This document shows positions 16,080 to 22,388 of a DNA stretch of 23,839 nucleotides, in pieces; position 1 is the first letter of the stretch; every line of letters starts with the position of its first letter. A model generated the notes under the pieces. The model did no database searches and was not told the DNA's origin. It saw only the letters and a list, made by a program, of their open reading frames with translations. Source of the DNA: a virus; the IMG/VR virus record IMGVR_UViG_3300008450_000450, positions 1 through 23,839 of that record. One strand, 5' to 3'. The position numbers were made by a program, and so were the translations under genes.

Positions 16080-16484
16080 ATGAATTTAGAAATGATTCCT
16101 TGTTCAAGATGTGGCAATGATATGCCAAAACTCCGATTAGATAAATTCGGATATGACTTCTGCGTTAACTGCTCAGATGTAAAACCAAAGGTAGGGCGTA
16201 TTAGAGTAATTGGTGAAGGAGACTACACCGTAACAGAGTTAGATGTTCTAGATCAAGATACAGCTAGAAAACTTCAAGAAATGGAGAATACATCCAGAGG
16301 AGTGAGAAATGTTCCTTTAGAGGTTTTAAATTACGACGAAGATGAATTAGCAGACGATGCTAAAGCACTTGTAGCAGTTGTGGACAAAGCTCTAGATGAT
16401 GAACTAGAAGAAGAAATTGTCGAAGAAGAAGTAGAAGATCTACAAGATGTAGAGGATTTAGAATTAGAAGACGACGACGAATAA
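16080..16484 (+). CDS. Zinc-ribbon protein with acidic tail
   Basis: The 134-residue protein has a zinc-ribbon-like pair of CxxC, CSRCGND (8-14) and CVNCSD (28-33), which resembles small phage transcription or replication accessory proteins. The second half is strongly acidic (LDDELEEEIVEEEV, ending DLELEDDDE), a feature often used to bind polymerases or other basic partners. It is the first gene of a new transcription unit and abuts the HNH-like gene directly (stop, then ATG). No specific function can be named. Confidence 0.75.
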   Translation: MNLEMIPCSRCGNDMPKLRLDKFGYDFCVNCSDVKPKVGRIRVIGEGDYTVTELDVLDQDTARKLQEMENTSRGVRNVPLEVLNYDEDELADDAKALVAVVDKALDDELEEEIVEEEVEDLQDVEDLELEDDDE

Positions 16485-17147
16485 ATGCCAAAAGCTAAAT
16501 TTATATCTAAAGAAGATTGTTTAAGAGCGATGCAGAACTCTAAAAGTAATAGAGGAGCTGCTCGCTTTCTTAGATGTAGCTTTGTTCATTACAAAAAGTT
16601 TGCAAAGACTTATGTAAATGAAGAAGGAGTATCTCTATGGGAGGCACATAAGAATATGTCTGGGGTAGGTATTCCTAAATTTATTTCCAATAAAGGAAAG
16701 CAAGCACCTCTAAAAGATCTTATAGAAGGAAGACTTGCTGTTGAGAGTTTTGAACCAGCTAAAATTAAACAACGACTAATATTTGAAGGATATTTAAAAG
16801 AAGAGTGTAGCCGATGTGGCTTTCATGAACCTCGAGTTGTAGATCAAAAAATACCTTTAATACTTCAGTTTAAAGATAGAAATAAAAAGAACTACGAATT
16901 GGATAATATAGAACTTATGTGCTACAATTGTTCTTTCCTATATTCAGTATCACCTATTACTGATAAACAAGTTCTTGCTATGGAGGATTATGTAGACAAA
17001 CAAGGAGGAGAACCAGATTGGGAATTAGACGAGCATCATCTAGAACATCTTAAAGAATTAGGATTGTGGGAGAGTGAAGAAGATCCTACAGATGGAAGAA
17101 ATTATATCTCAGAGAATTACAAAGGATATGGCAAAGAAGAAAACTAA
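16485..17147 (+). CDS. HNH-like protein with zinc-binding cysteines but lost catalytic residues
   Basis: The 220-residue protein has an N-terminal helix-turn-helix-like part (DCLRAMQNSKSNRGAARFLRC, about 11-31). An HNH-type region follows: CSRCGF with Cys108/Cys111, then IPLILQFKDRNKKN and ELMCYNC with Cys146/Cys149. In active HNH nucleases the segment reads roughly L-x-[D/H]-H-I-D-G-x-x-x-N. Here the D-H or H-H is Gln128-Phe129, and the His after the last CxxC is Ser150. The zinc site is retained but catalysis is probably lost, so a DNA-binding regulator is likely. It directly follows the acidic zinc-ribbon gene. Confidence 0.75.
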   Translation: MPKAKFISKEDCLRAMQNSKSNRGAARFLRCSFVHYKKFAKTYVNEEGVSLWEAHKNMSGVGIPKFISNKGKQAPLKDLIEGRLAVESFEPAKIKQRLIFEGYLKEECSRCGFHEPRVVDQKIPLILQFKDRNKKNYELDNIELMCYNCSFLYSVSPITDKQVLAMEDYVDKQGGEPDWELDEHHLEHLKELGLWESEEDPTDGRNYISENYKGYGKEEN

Positions 17148-17259
17148 ACCTACCAGACAACAGATTGTAGCCAATCAATTGGTTAAACAGCATGAGAAGA
17201 ATGAGAGGTTAAAGGAGAAAAATATAAGTACAGATTTTTTTAAATTATTTAAAAAATAG
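17128..17259 (+). CDS. Small basic hypothetical protein (43 aa)
   Basis: From ATG at 17128 the product begins MAKKKTKPTRQQIVANQLVK and is very rich in lysine, ending in FFKLFKK. It overlaps the previous gene by 20 bp, as the nuclease gene at 1517 also does with a start of MAKK. An upstream ATG at 17074 would add 18 residues inside the previous gene and is less likely. A nucleic-acid-binding role is only a guess from charge. Confidence 0.55.
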   Translation: MAKKKTKPTRQQIVANQLVKQHEKNERLKEKNISTDFFKLFKK

Positions 17260-17285
17260 TTCATATTTATAAGAAAGTATAAAAA

Positions 17286-17609
17286 ATGGAAAATTTTAAT
17301 ATAGGTGATTGGAAGAAAAACTTCCTACTAAAAGAACAAAAAGAAGATACTTTAGATGAATTTGCAGTAAATTTTGTAGAGAAGCCTGGGTTAAATTTTG
17401 AATTGGTAGAAGAAGAAGATATTGATAGAGCTATTCACGACTTAGCAGTTATATTCGGAGATTATCTAAGTAGAGCTAAGAAAGCACCTCAAGGAAGATA
17501 TGCAGCTATGCAACAGTATCAAAGAGATGCTGAAGATATTATTGTGAAACTTATTACAAAAGCAGCATGGAACGCTCATGACCATATACTTTCAATTACA
17601 GAAAAGTGA
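17286..17609 (+). CDS. Hypothetical phage protein (107 aa)
   Basis: This unrecognised 107-residue protein begins MENFNIGDWKKNFLLKEQ, a start common among phage virion-associated or scaffold-like proteins as I recall. It continues with an acidic segment and a helical part (AIHDLAVIFGDYLSRAKK, about 49-66). No membrane segment is seen. Its stop codon overlaps a 20-bp perfect palindrome that may end transcription. The A/T-rich gap before it includes CATATTTATAAG, a poor match to the promoter box. Confidence 0.65.
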   Translation: MENFNIGDWKKNFLLKEQKEDTLDEFAVNFVEKPGLNFELVEEEDIDRAIHDLAVIFGDYLSRAKKAPQGRYAAMQQYQRDAEDIIVKLITKAAWNAHDHILSITEK

Positions 17610-17627
17610 TAGTTTTTAAAAACTATC
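17608..17627. terminator. 20-bp perfect palindrome, possible weak terminator
   Basis: GATAGTTTTTAAAAACTATC starts inside the stop codon of the preceding gene. It can form a hairpin with an A/T stem and GATAG/CTATC base, followed by TATTTATATT. The stem is AT-rich, so terminator strength is doubtful. It marks the boundary with the GIY-YIG insertion. Confidence 0.5.
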
Positions 17628-17649
17628 TATTTATATTAAATAACAGGTA

Positions 17650-17705
17650 CTTGCCCTACCGAAGAAAGACATTACGGAGATTTTAGAATACTACCTATGG
17701 GCAAG
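17650..17705 (+). other. Long-range inverted repeat upstream of the GIY-YIG gene
   Basis: CTTGCCC at 17650-17656 pairs with GGGCAAG at 17699-17705 across 42 bases, in a 110-bp stretch without a gene. The stretch carries an open frame of about 30 codons starting near 17640 with no usual start codon (TGTCPTEERHYGDF...), which could be a gene remnant. An RNA element or homing-site scar is an alternative. Confidence 0.35.
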
Positions 17706-17739
17706 ATGGGTGTATCTAATTTCTCCTTTTTTATTTAAT

Positions 17740-18429
17740 ATGATAGGAATTTATAAAATAACAAGTCCAACCGGAAAAGTATATATTGGACAAGCAGTAG
17801 ATATTACTGGAAGAAAAAAGAAGTATAGTAGACTTAGTTGTAAGAAACAGCCAAGACTGTATAACTCATTATTAAAATACGGTTTCTCTGAACATATCTT
17901 TGAGGTAGTAGAAGAGTGTGAGGTGGAAGAGTTAAACACACGAGAGAGGTACTGGCAAGATTTTTACAACGTGCTAGGAAATAGAGGATTAAACTGTAAA
18001 TTGACAGAAACAGAAAACATATCCGGACACCTATCAGAAGAAACAAAAAGAAAGATAGGACAAAGCAATAAAGGGAAGCAACGTACATTACAGGTGCGGG
18101 AGAAACTTTCAAGAATTAAAAAAGGAAATATACCTTGGAATAAAGGTATAAAAATGACTGAGGAATGTAAAGATAAGATATCTAAAAGTAAAAAAGGAAA
18201 ACCATCAAAAAAGAAAGGTAGTAAACTTTCAGAAGATATAAAAAAAGTTATGAATCAATCAAGAATTAAGTATAAGAATATTGTAAAATTTAATAAAAAG
18301 GGTATGCAAGTATATTCTACAATTAAAGAAGCTGTTGCAGAAGGGTATAATAGGGAACAGATAAGACTCTGTTTAACAGGAAAAGCAAAAACTCATAAAG
18401 GATTTTTTTGGAAAATGTTTGATAAGTAA
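17740..18429 (+). CDS. GIY-YIG homing endonuclease with NUMOD domains
   Basis: From ATG at 17740 the product is 229 residues and begins MIGIYKITSPTGKVYIGQAV, the GIY...YIG catalytic motif. The conserved arginine lies in ITGRKKKYSR and the metal-binding glutamate in LNTRERYWQDFYN. Two or three NUMOD3-like repeats follow (SEETKRKIGQSNKGK; WNKGIKMTEECKDKISKSKKGK; SEDIKKVMNQSR). A NUMOD1-like helix-turn-helix ends the protein (STIKEAVAEGYNREQI). It is a complete, probably mobile DNA-cutting element. A GTG at 17710 could add 10 hydrophobic residues and was rejected. It seems free-standing, not in an intron. Confidence 0.9.
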   Translation: MIGIYKITSPTGKVYIGQAVDITGRKKKYSRLSCKKQPRLYNSLLKYGFSEHIFEVVEECEVEELNTRERYWQDFYNVLGNRGLNCKLTETENISGHLSEETKRKIGQSNKGKQRTLQVREKLSRIKKGNIPWNKGIKMTEECKDKISKSKKGKPSKKKGSKLSEDIKKVMNQSRIKYKNIVKFNKKGMQVYSTIKEAVAEGYNREQIRLCLTGKAKTHKGFFWKMFDK

Positions 18430-18453
18430 AAAATAATTCTTATATTTAGGTAT
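18419..18453 (+). promoter_or_regulatory. Promoter TTG-N19-TATATTTAGGTAT
   Basis: The box TATATTTAGGTAT at 18441-18453 is exact. The nearest TTG (18419-18421) lies 19 bp upstream, one less than elsewhere, within the last codons of the endonuclease. ATG at 18473 follows after an A-rich leader ending GTTATG. Confidence 0.7.
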
Positions 18454-18472
18454 AGAAATTAAAAAAAAAGTT

Positions 18473-18802
18473 ATGGCAGAGAAAACAGGAAATACCGTAA
18501 AACTGGTATATGATTTTAATACCTCAGGAGTATGTGAGGTCTGTATAAAAGGTAAATGGTACCGCACTACAGCTCGAGAATTCAGATCATTTGACGGAAA
18601 TAGAAGAATAACTGAGCCTATTAAACAGCCAGGATTAGGAGATAGTATGTTTAATGTTCCTATGCATACATATGAGTATAATGGTCCGGTTTATATCTTA
18701 GGAACTAATACAGAAGTAATTAGAATGGATAGCGAGACTATTACAACAAATCCATTCCTACCAAAAATAGAAAAATCTTTACCAAATAGTAGTAGAATAT
18801 GA
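18473..18802 (+). CDS. Hypothetical phage protein (109 aa)
   Basis: This unrecognised 109-residue protein begins MAEKTGNTVKLVYDFNTSG. It has a small beta-rich look (CEVCIKGKWYRTTAREF, VYILGTNTEVIRMDSE). CEVC and FRSFDGNRRI could be a small zinc or KOW-like site but this is unproven. It is the first gene behind its promoter. Its stop overlaps the next ATG (ATGA), so it is translationally coupled. Confidence 0.7.
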   Translation: MAEKTGNTVKLVYDFNTSGVCEVCIKGKWYRTTAREFRSFDGNRRITEPIKQPGLGDSMFNVPMHTYEYNGPVYILGTNTEVIRMDSETITTNPFLPKIEKSLPNSSRI

Positions 18803-19101
18803 AACAGTTACATTTTGATTCACCCTATGCTTTTGCAGAATTCTTCAAAGAAAAATCTCCAGAAGTAACTAATATGATTGTACATGCAATAAGAGAGTCT
18901 ATAGAATTCCAAAAGAAGACTGCCAAGCTTTTTGAAATGACAATTGGAAATGAAGACTCTGTATTTGAATTATCTCTTCCTAGAAAGGAATGGGTAACAG
19001 TATTAGAGAATTGTTTAAAGCATTATGAAGAATGGGAAATGTCTGATGATGCAATCGATACATGGCAATTAATTCAACAAGTAAAAGAATGGAAAAATTA
19101 A
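18799..19101 (+). CDS. Hypothetical phage protein (100 aa)
   Basis: This unrecognised 100-residue protein is mostly helical and acidic (PYAFAEFFKEKSPEVTNM, SIEFQKKTAKLFEMT, LENCLKHYEEWEMSDDA). It overlaps the previous gene by 4 bp and the next by 13 bp. No motif is evident. It may be a DUF-type phage protein conserved among relatives of this genome. Confidence 0.65.
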   Translation: MKQLHFDSPYAFAEFFKEKSPEVTNMIVHAIRESIEFQKKTAKLFEMTIGNEDSVFELSLPRKEWVTVLENCLKHYEEWEMSDDAIDTWQLIQQVKEWKN

Positions 19102-19340
19102 TATCAAAATTTACATGTCCTATAACAGGAATAATCACAACCTATACCTATAGAGGTAAAAGTATTGCAAGCGGAATAGAAAAAGCAGAGTTCGATTACC
19201 CTAAAGAATATTTAGAAGAATTTGCTAAGAAAGAAAAATATCAGAAGAATCTTCCAAAGACAAAACAGATGTTTTTAAATCCTAAGACAGGTAAAGAAGT
19301 AAGTTATTACAGAGCTAAGATTTTAGGATTGGTAAAATAA
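19089..19340 (+). CDS. Small hypothetical protein (83 aa)
   Basis: From ATG at 19089 the product begins MEKLISKFTCPITGIITTYT and has a single cysteine motif (FTCPITG) that recalls a half zinc finger. It is lysine-rich with YRGKSIASGIEKAEFDYPKEYL. An ATG at 19062 would add 9 residues and a larger overlap. The shorter start leaves a 13-bp overlap and was preferred. Function unknown. It is the last gene before a promoter. Confidence 0.6.
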   Translation: MEKLISKFTCPITGIITTYTYRGKSIASGIEKAEFDYPKEYLEEFAKKEKYQKNLPKTKQMFLNPKTGKEVSYYRAKILGLVK

Positions 19341-19363
19341 ATTAAAAAAAGTTTGTGAATTAG

Positions 19364-19399
19364 TTGCCTCCTATTATTTAAGTTCATATATTTAGGTAT
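19364..19399 (+). promoter_or_regulatory. Promoter TTG-N20-TATATTTAGGTAT
   Basis: TTG at 19364-19366, 20 bp, TATATTTAGGTAT at 19387-19399. Full match. GTTGCC at the upstream box is shared with several other copies. No hairpin is seen in the spacer. The DUF932 gene starts at 19424. Confidence 0.8.
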
Positions 19400-19423
19400 A
19401 TTAATCAATTAAAAATAAAAGTT

Positions 19424-20245
19424 ATGTTAATGAGATTTCAAACAGGTTTAGCAGATTCTTACCTTACAAAAGAACAAATCAAAGATATATGCCCAGTAGC
19501 ATTTAAGACGGCTCCTACAAGTGATAAAGTGAGCTCAAAATATGCTATGGTAAATACTGAGACGGTCATTAATGACTTGAAAGAATTAGGATGGCTTCCG
19601 GTTCAAGCAGCTCAAAGAAAGTCAAGAGGAAAAGAAACAATCTTTTCAAAGCATATGATTTCTTTTCAAAATCCAGAGATTAAAATTAAAGGTAAAAATG
19701 GAGATGATGCTTATCCTAGAATCATCTTAACAAACTCTCATGATGGATTTAATTCATTTCAATTTAGAGTAGGAATCTTTAGAGTAGTATGCTCAAATGG
19801 ATTGGTAGTAGCAGATGAAAACTTCTCATCTTTTAAGATCCGTCACACAGGATATACTTTTGAAGAATTAAGAACTATTATGAATCAAGTGGTAGAGGAT
19901 CTTCCAAATAAAATTCAGGTGTTAAACAAGATGCAAGCAAAGATTCTTTCACCGGAAGAGATGAGAGAGTTGGCTGTTAAAGCAATGCAAATCAGAACTG
20001 AGAAATTAGATGCTGAGTTTGATGATGCTTCAATTGTAGATATTTTAACTCCTACTAGAAAAGAAGATGAAGGAGAAGATCTTTGGACAGTGTTTAATAT
20101 CCTTCAAGAGAAAATTACACAAGGAGGATATGCAGCAGCATTGAAAGGAGCTAAAGTAAGAAAGGTAAGAAAGATTAAATCTTTTGAAAAAGACCTAAAA
20201 GTAAATCAAGAGCTATTTAAACTAGCCTCAGAAATGGTAGCTTAA
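19424..20245 (+). CDS. DUF932-family phage/plasmid-like protein
   Basis: The 273-residue protein contains RIILTNSHDGFNSFQFRVGI and VVCSNGLVVADENF (about 108-140), the hallmark of DUF932 / phage-plasmid-like proteins. Other marks are VNTETVINDLKELGW, a long helical tail (QVVEDLPNKIQVLNKMQAKIL) and a basic C-terminus. The family is common on phages and plasmids and its biochemical role is unknown to me. The start could be 19424 or the ATG at 19430. The stop overlaps the next ATG (TAATG). Confidence 0.85.
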   Translation: MLMRFQTGLADSYLTKEQIKDICPVAFKTAPTSDKVSSKYAMVNTETVINDLKELGWLPVQAAQRKSRGKETIFSKHMISFQNPEIKIKGKNGDDAYPRIILTNSHDGFNSFQFRVGIFRVVCSNGLVVADENFSSFKIRHTGYTFEELRTIMNQVVEDLPNKIQVLNKMQAKILSPEEMRELAVKAMQIRTEKLDAEFDDASIVDILTPTRKEDEGEDLWTVFNILQEKITQGGYAAALKGAKVRKVRKIKSFEKDLKVNQELFKLASEMVA

Positions 20246-20484
20246 TGAACAAAGAACAGTATATTAATATGAGAAAAACAGGTCAATACGACTTTGGCCT
20301 GTTTTATCAATACTACCTTCAGCATAAGGATAGTAGTAAAGCAGTCATTCCATTTGAAATGTTTGTACAAGCTTTTAGAATGTACTTTCAAATGACAGCA
20401 AGAGAGGTATTAGACTTATTAGATAAGAAGTTTGAAGTACAAAAAATAGAGGATCAACAAGGAAATTTATTATACATAAACTAA
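20245..20484 (+). CDS. Small hypothetical protein (79 aa)
   Basis: This unrecognised 79-residue protein is probably helical (FEMFVQAFRMYFQMTAREVLDLL, about 38-60). It has a tyrosine-rich N-terminus (GQYDFGLFYQYYLQ). It overlaps the DUF932 stop by 1 bp, so it is likely co-translated. No motif is seen. Confidence 0.6.
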   Translation: MNKEQYINMRKTGQYDFGLFYQYYLQHKDSSKAVIPFEMFVQAFRMYFQMTAREVLDLLDKKFEVQKIEDQQGNLLYIN

Positions 20485-20490
20485 AATACA

Positions 20491-20703
20491 ATGACAAAGC
20501 CAATCGAAAAATCAAAAAATTATTTTCAAGTAATATTAAAAAACGGTAAGACACATCCTAAGCTTTATAAATCGCCTTTAAGAGCTTTAAGAGAGGTAGG
20601 ATCAGAGAATATTAAAATGTTAAGAGAAGTATTAGCAGAACAAGTAAATGCAAAGTATGCAGATATAGATGCTATTACAGGAACAAAAGAAAACGAATTA
20701 TAA
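20491..20703 (+). CDS. Small hypothetical protein (70 aa)
   Basis: This unrecognised 70-residue basic protein begins MTKPIEKSKNYFQVILKNGK. YFQVILKNGKTHPKLYKSPL reads as a beta-hairpin and a helix follows (RALREVGSENIKMLREVL). It sits 6 bp after the previous gene and 2 bp before a membrane protein, all on the same strand. Confidence 0.6.
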   Translation: MTKPIEKSKNYFQVILKNGKTHPKLYKSPLRALREVGSENIKMLREVLAEQVNAKYADIDAITGTKENEL

Positions 20704-20705
20704 TT

Positions 20706-20915
20706 ATGGAAAAAGTAGGAATAGTATTAACAGCAGTAGCATTGCTTGCAGTAGGAGCAATTATATTAGCATGGCCAGTTCAGTTATTATGGAATTACTC
20801 TCTGGTAGGAGCAATAGATGGAATCAATCTAATTACATTTTGGCAAGCATTAGGAATCACTTTCTTATTTGGAATATTATTTAAAAATTCAAGCTCAAGT
20901 AAATCATCAAAATAG
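20706..20915 (+). CDS. Small membrane protein with two helices
   Basis: The 69-residue protein has two hydrophobic segments (about 4-27, VGIVLTAVALLAVGAIILAW, and about 40-60 around FWQALGITFLFGILF) joined by WNYSLVGAIDGINLIT. The pattern W-N ... I-T-F-W-Q-A-L-G ... L-F recurs, as I recall, in small proteins of many phages and bacteria of Bacteroidota. The C-terminus is Ser/Lys-rich. Function is unknown. A membrane role is firm, the rest is not. Confidence 0.7.
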   Translation: MEKVGIVLTAVALLAVGAIILAWPVQLLWNYSLVGAIDGINLITFWQALGITFLFGILFKNSSSSKSSK

Positions 20916-20945
20916 TCATTTTGATCTAAGGTATATTTTATCTAT

Positions 20946-20977
20946 GACTTATAAATAAGTCCCATATATTTAAGTAT
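20946..20977 (+). promoter_or_regulatory. Box TATATTTAAGTAT with hairpin in the spacer, no TTG
   Basis: TATATTTAAGTAT at 20965-20977 matches the shared box with one change. No TTG lies 20 bp upstream (CTA). A perfect palindrome, GACTTATAAATAAGTC at 20946-20961, fills the spacer and could act as a terminator or operator. It drives the secreted-protein gene at 21001. Confidence 0.55.
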
Positions 20978-21000
20978 AAATTTTAAAAACAAAATAAATC

Positions 21001-21348
21001 ATGAAAAAGTTATTATTAGTATTTACATTATTTTTATTCTCTTTCTCTAATGCTCAAAAAATAACTCCTAAATTCTTAGAAGGTAATTGGGAAACAGAAT
21101 TTCACAATGTTGAATTTAAAGTAGTAAACAAAAAGGAATTAAAAATAACTATAGTGTTAAAAGAGATTAATGAACCAATTGATGTTTTGTCATATAAAAT
21201 TCATGATGGAGCTCTTTACATGGAAACATACTATGCTCCTAATGACTGGAAAGCAGTTGGTAAAGTTATTTTTATGAATGATAATACTATGGTAGAGGAT
21301 GTACATTCTTCAGCTCCAGGTTTATTAATATATAAAAGAAAGTTATGA
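21001..21348 (+). CDS. Secreted small protein of unknown function
   Basis: The 115-residue protein begins with a clear signal peptide: KK, then LLLVFTLFLFSFS, and a likely cleavage at NA-QK (about 18-19), as in flavobacterial secreted proteins. The mature part (FLEGNWETEF, LKITIVLKEI, HDGALYMETYYAPNDW) is beta-rich, like small lipocalin-type folds, but I cannot assign a family. It may act on the host envelope or be a host-fitness gene. It has its own promoter and a 1-codon overlap with a tiny membrane ORF. Confidence 0.7.
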   Translation: MKKLLLVFTLFLFSFSNAQKITPKFLEGNWETEFHNVEFKVVNKKELKITIVLKEINEPIDVLSYKIHDGALYMETYYAPNDWKAVGKVIFMNDNTMVEDVHSSAPGLLIYKRKL

Positions 21349-21452
21349 TACATGCAATAGTAGGAACAATAGCAGCAGGATGTGTCTTTTCTGGATTTGT
21401 GATAGGGATTATGTTACTCCTTGAAAACTCAAATAGATCTAGAAAAAGATAA
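21345..21452 (+). CDS. Tiny single-span membrane protein (35 aa)
   Basis: An ATG at 21345 overlaps the stop of the secreted protein (ATGA) and opens a frame of 35 codons: MIHAIVGTIAAGC then VFSGFVIGIMLLLENSN, ending in RSRKR. It reads as one membrane helix (about 3-26) with a basic tail. Coupling to the previous gene and the strong hydrophobicity support it. It is short and unverified. Possible roles include a secretion or lysis accessory. Confidence 0.5.
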   Translation: MIHAIVGTIAAGCVFSGFVIGIMLLLENSNRSRKR

Positions 21453-21456
21453 TTAC

Positions 21457-21485
21457 AAAAAGGCTTGCTTATGTGAGTCTTTTTT
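21457..21485 (+). terminator. Terminator inside the next promoter's spacer
   Basis: AAAAAGGCT, a loop from about 21466 to 21475, then AGTCTTTTTT pair with one G-U (GGCT/AGTC) and an A/U continuation. It follows the tiny ORF and contains the TTG of the next promoter. Confidence 0.65.
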
Positions 21486-21500
21486 CTCATATTTAGGTAT
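21465..21500 (+). promoter_or_regulatory. Promoter TTG-N20-CATATTTAGGTAT
   Basis: TTG at 21465-21467, 20 bp, CATATTTAGGTAT at 21488-21500, one change from the shared box. It starts about 100 bp before the gene at 21602, leaving an unusually long leader. Confidence 0.7.
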
Positions 21501-21502
21501 AG

Positions 21503-21601
21503 TTAGCAACTTAGGAGAGGGGGCGTTTTTATATCAAGTCATGTCGCGCAAATTCTCCCAACCTTCCAGGTTGATAGAGTTAAAATCAAAATAAAAGTTA
21601 T
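21503..21601 (+). promoter_or_regulatory. Long, GC-richer 5' leader with possible RNA structure
   Basis: This leader is atypical: GGAGAG near 21513 followed by GGGGGCG, then TCATGTCGCGCAAATTCTCCC and AACCTTCCAGGTTGATAG. GGAGAG can pair with TTCTCC, and AACCT with AGGTT across TCC. It could be a regulatory RNA or attenuator. The compared leaders in this window are short and A-rich. No known riboswitch is recognised. Confidence 0.4.
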
Positions 21602-21799
21602 ATGAATATAGAAGACGTAGTATTATACCGTAAGAAGTATAGAGGAAGTAAAATAGCTTTTAACTCTAGAAAAGGGGTAGGAAAGATTATAGAAGGAATA
21701 GCCGTACAGGTGGTAAAGGAAGCAGGAGGATTAGTAATCCTTAGAGACTATGATAACTTCCCTCATTGTGTATCAATATTAACATTGGAGGAGATATGA
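21602..21799 (+). CDS. Small hypothetical protein (65 aa)
   Basis: This unrecognised 65-residue protein has a beta-rich reading: VVLYRKKYRGSKIAFNSRKG, GKIIEGIAVQVV, VILRDYDN, CVSILTLEEI. It resembles small KOW/SH3-like phage proteins in layout, without a definite match. It follows the long structured leader. Its last codons carry GGAGGAG, the Shine-Dalgarno of the next gene, and the genes overlap as ATGA. Confidence 0.65.
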   Translation: MNIEDVVLYRKKYRGSKIAFNSRKGVGKIIEGIAVQVVKEAGGLVILRDYDNFPHCVSILTLEEI

Positions 21800-22032
21800 C
21801 CGTAAGAGAATTAATTGAAAGTCTAAGTAAGATAGAAGATAAGGAGATAAGAGTAATGGTAAGAGGATATGAAGGAGGGTATGATGATATAATAATAGAT
21901 AATACTCCAGCAATCGTAGATATAGCCTTAGGTATAAATGAAGAATGGTATTATGGAAGACATGAAAGAATAGAAGATGTAATAATGAATGCAAGGGGAG
22001 AATATACTATAGTAAAGGCAATTATTCTATAG
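21796..22032 (+). CDS. Small hypothetical protein (78 aa)
   Basis: From ATG at 21796, directly preceded by GGAGGAGAT (a strong Shine-Dalgarno, rare in this window), the product is 78 residues: MTVRELIESLSKIEDKEIRV, then GYEGGYDDIIIDNTPAIVDI. TVRELIESLSKI-x-D-KEI-V-V reads like small regulatory/antirestriction phage proteins, but I cannot name a family. An upstream ATG at 21766 was rejected. Its stop is 4 bp before the repeat array. Confidence 0.65.
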   Translation: MTVRELIESLSKIEDKEIRVMVRGYEGGYDDIIIDNTPAIVDIALGINEEWYYGRHERIEDVIMNARGEYTIVKAIIL

Positions 22033-22036
22033 AGAG

Positions 22037-22114
22037 ACCCGTTCATAGACCCGTCTAAGAACCCGTTTACTAACCCGTCTTGATACCCGTCTCTATCCCC
22101 GTTCTCATACCCGA
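22037..22114. repeat. 12-bp direct-repeat array, block 1 (7 units)
   Basis: Seven units of ACCCGT plus 6 variable bases start at 22037, 22049, 22061, 22073, 22085, 22097 and 22109, exactly 12 bp apart. Five are exact ACCCGT; unit 6 is CCCCGT and unit 7 is ACCCGA. The six-base parts differ (TCATAG, CTAAGA, TTACTA, CTTGAT, CTCTAT, TCTCAT). All three plus-strand frames contain stops, so it is not coding. Confidence 0.95.
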
Positions 22115-22388
22115 TTTATATTGATATGGACTGGGGAAGATACATGGAGAGGTATAGGGAGAATCATTAAGAAACGATATAAAAGGTAAAGGACTTTGGT
22201 TAATCATAAAGAGTAGTAAAAAGAAAGGAAGGGTATAAAACATATAGTACTTGGTATTAAAAGGTACTGTAAAGGTAATAGGATGTGTAGTAAAAAGAGA
22301 AAGGGATGGTAAAATAAGGATAGGAAAAATATAGGATAGGTGTACCCTTGGTGACTTTTTCCTATAATAAGAAAAATCTATACTTATA
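22115..22388. other. Purine-rich non-coding stretch between the two repeat arrays
   Basis: About 270 bp without an ORF of note. The plus strand is rich in A and G (runs such as GTAGTAAAAAGA occur twice about 80 bp apart, near 22213 and 22284, each followed by a GGG-x-GGTA-type run). GGTA words recur. I see no promoter box. The plus strand is pyrimidine-rich in the flanking arrays, so strand composition flips here. Confidence 0.6.

Noticed and set aside
17740-18429. Group I intron carrying the GIY-YIG gene
   Set aside because: No conserved intron core or flanking exon halves of a split gene are visible; the genes on each side are complete.
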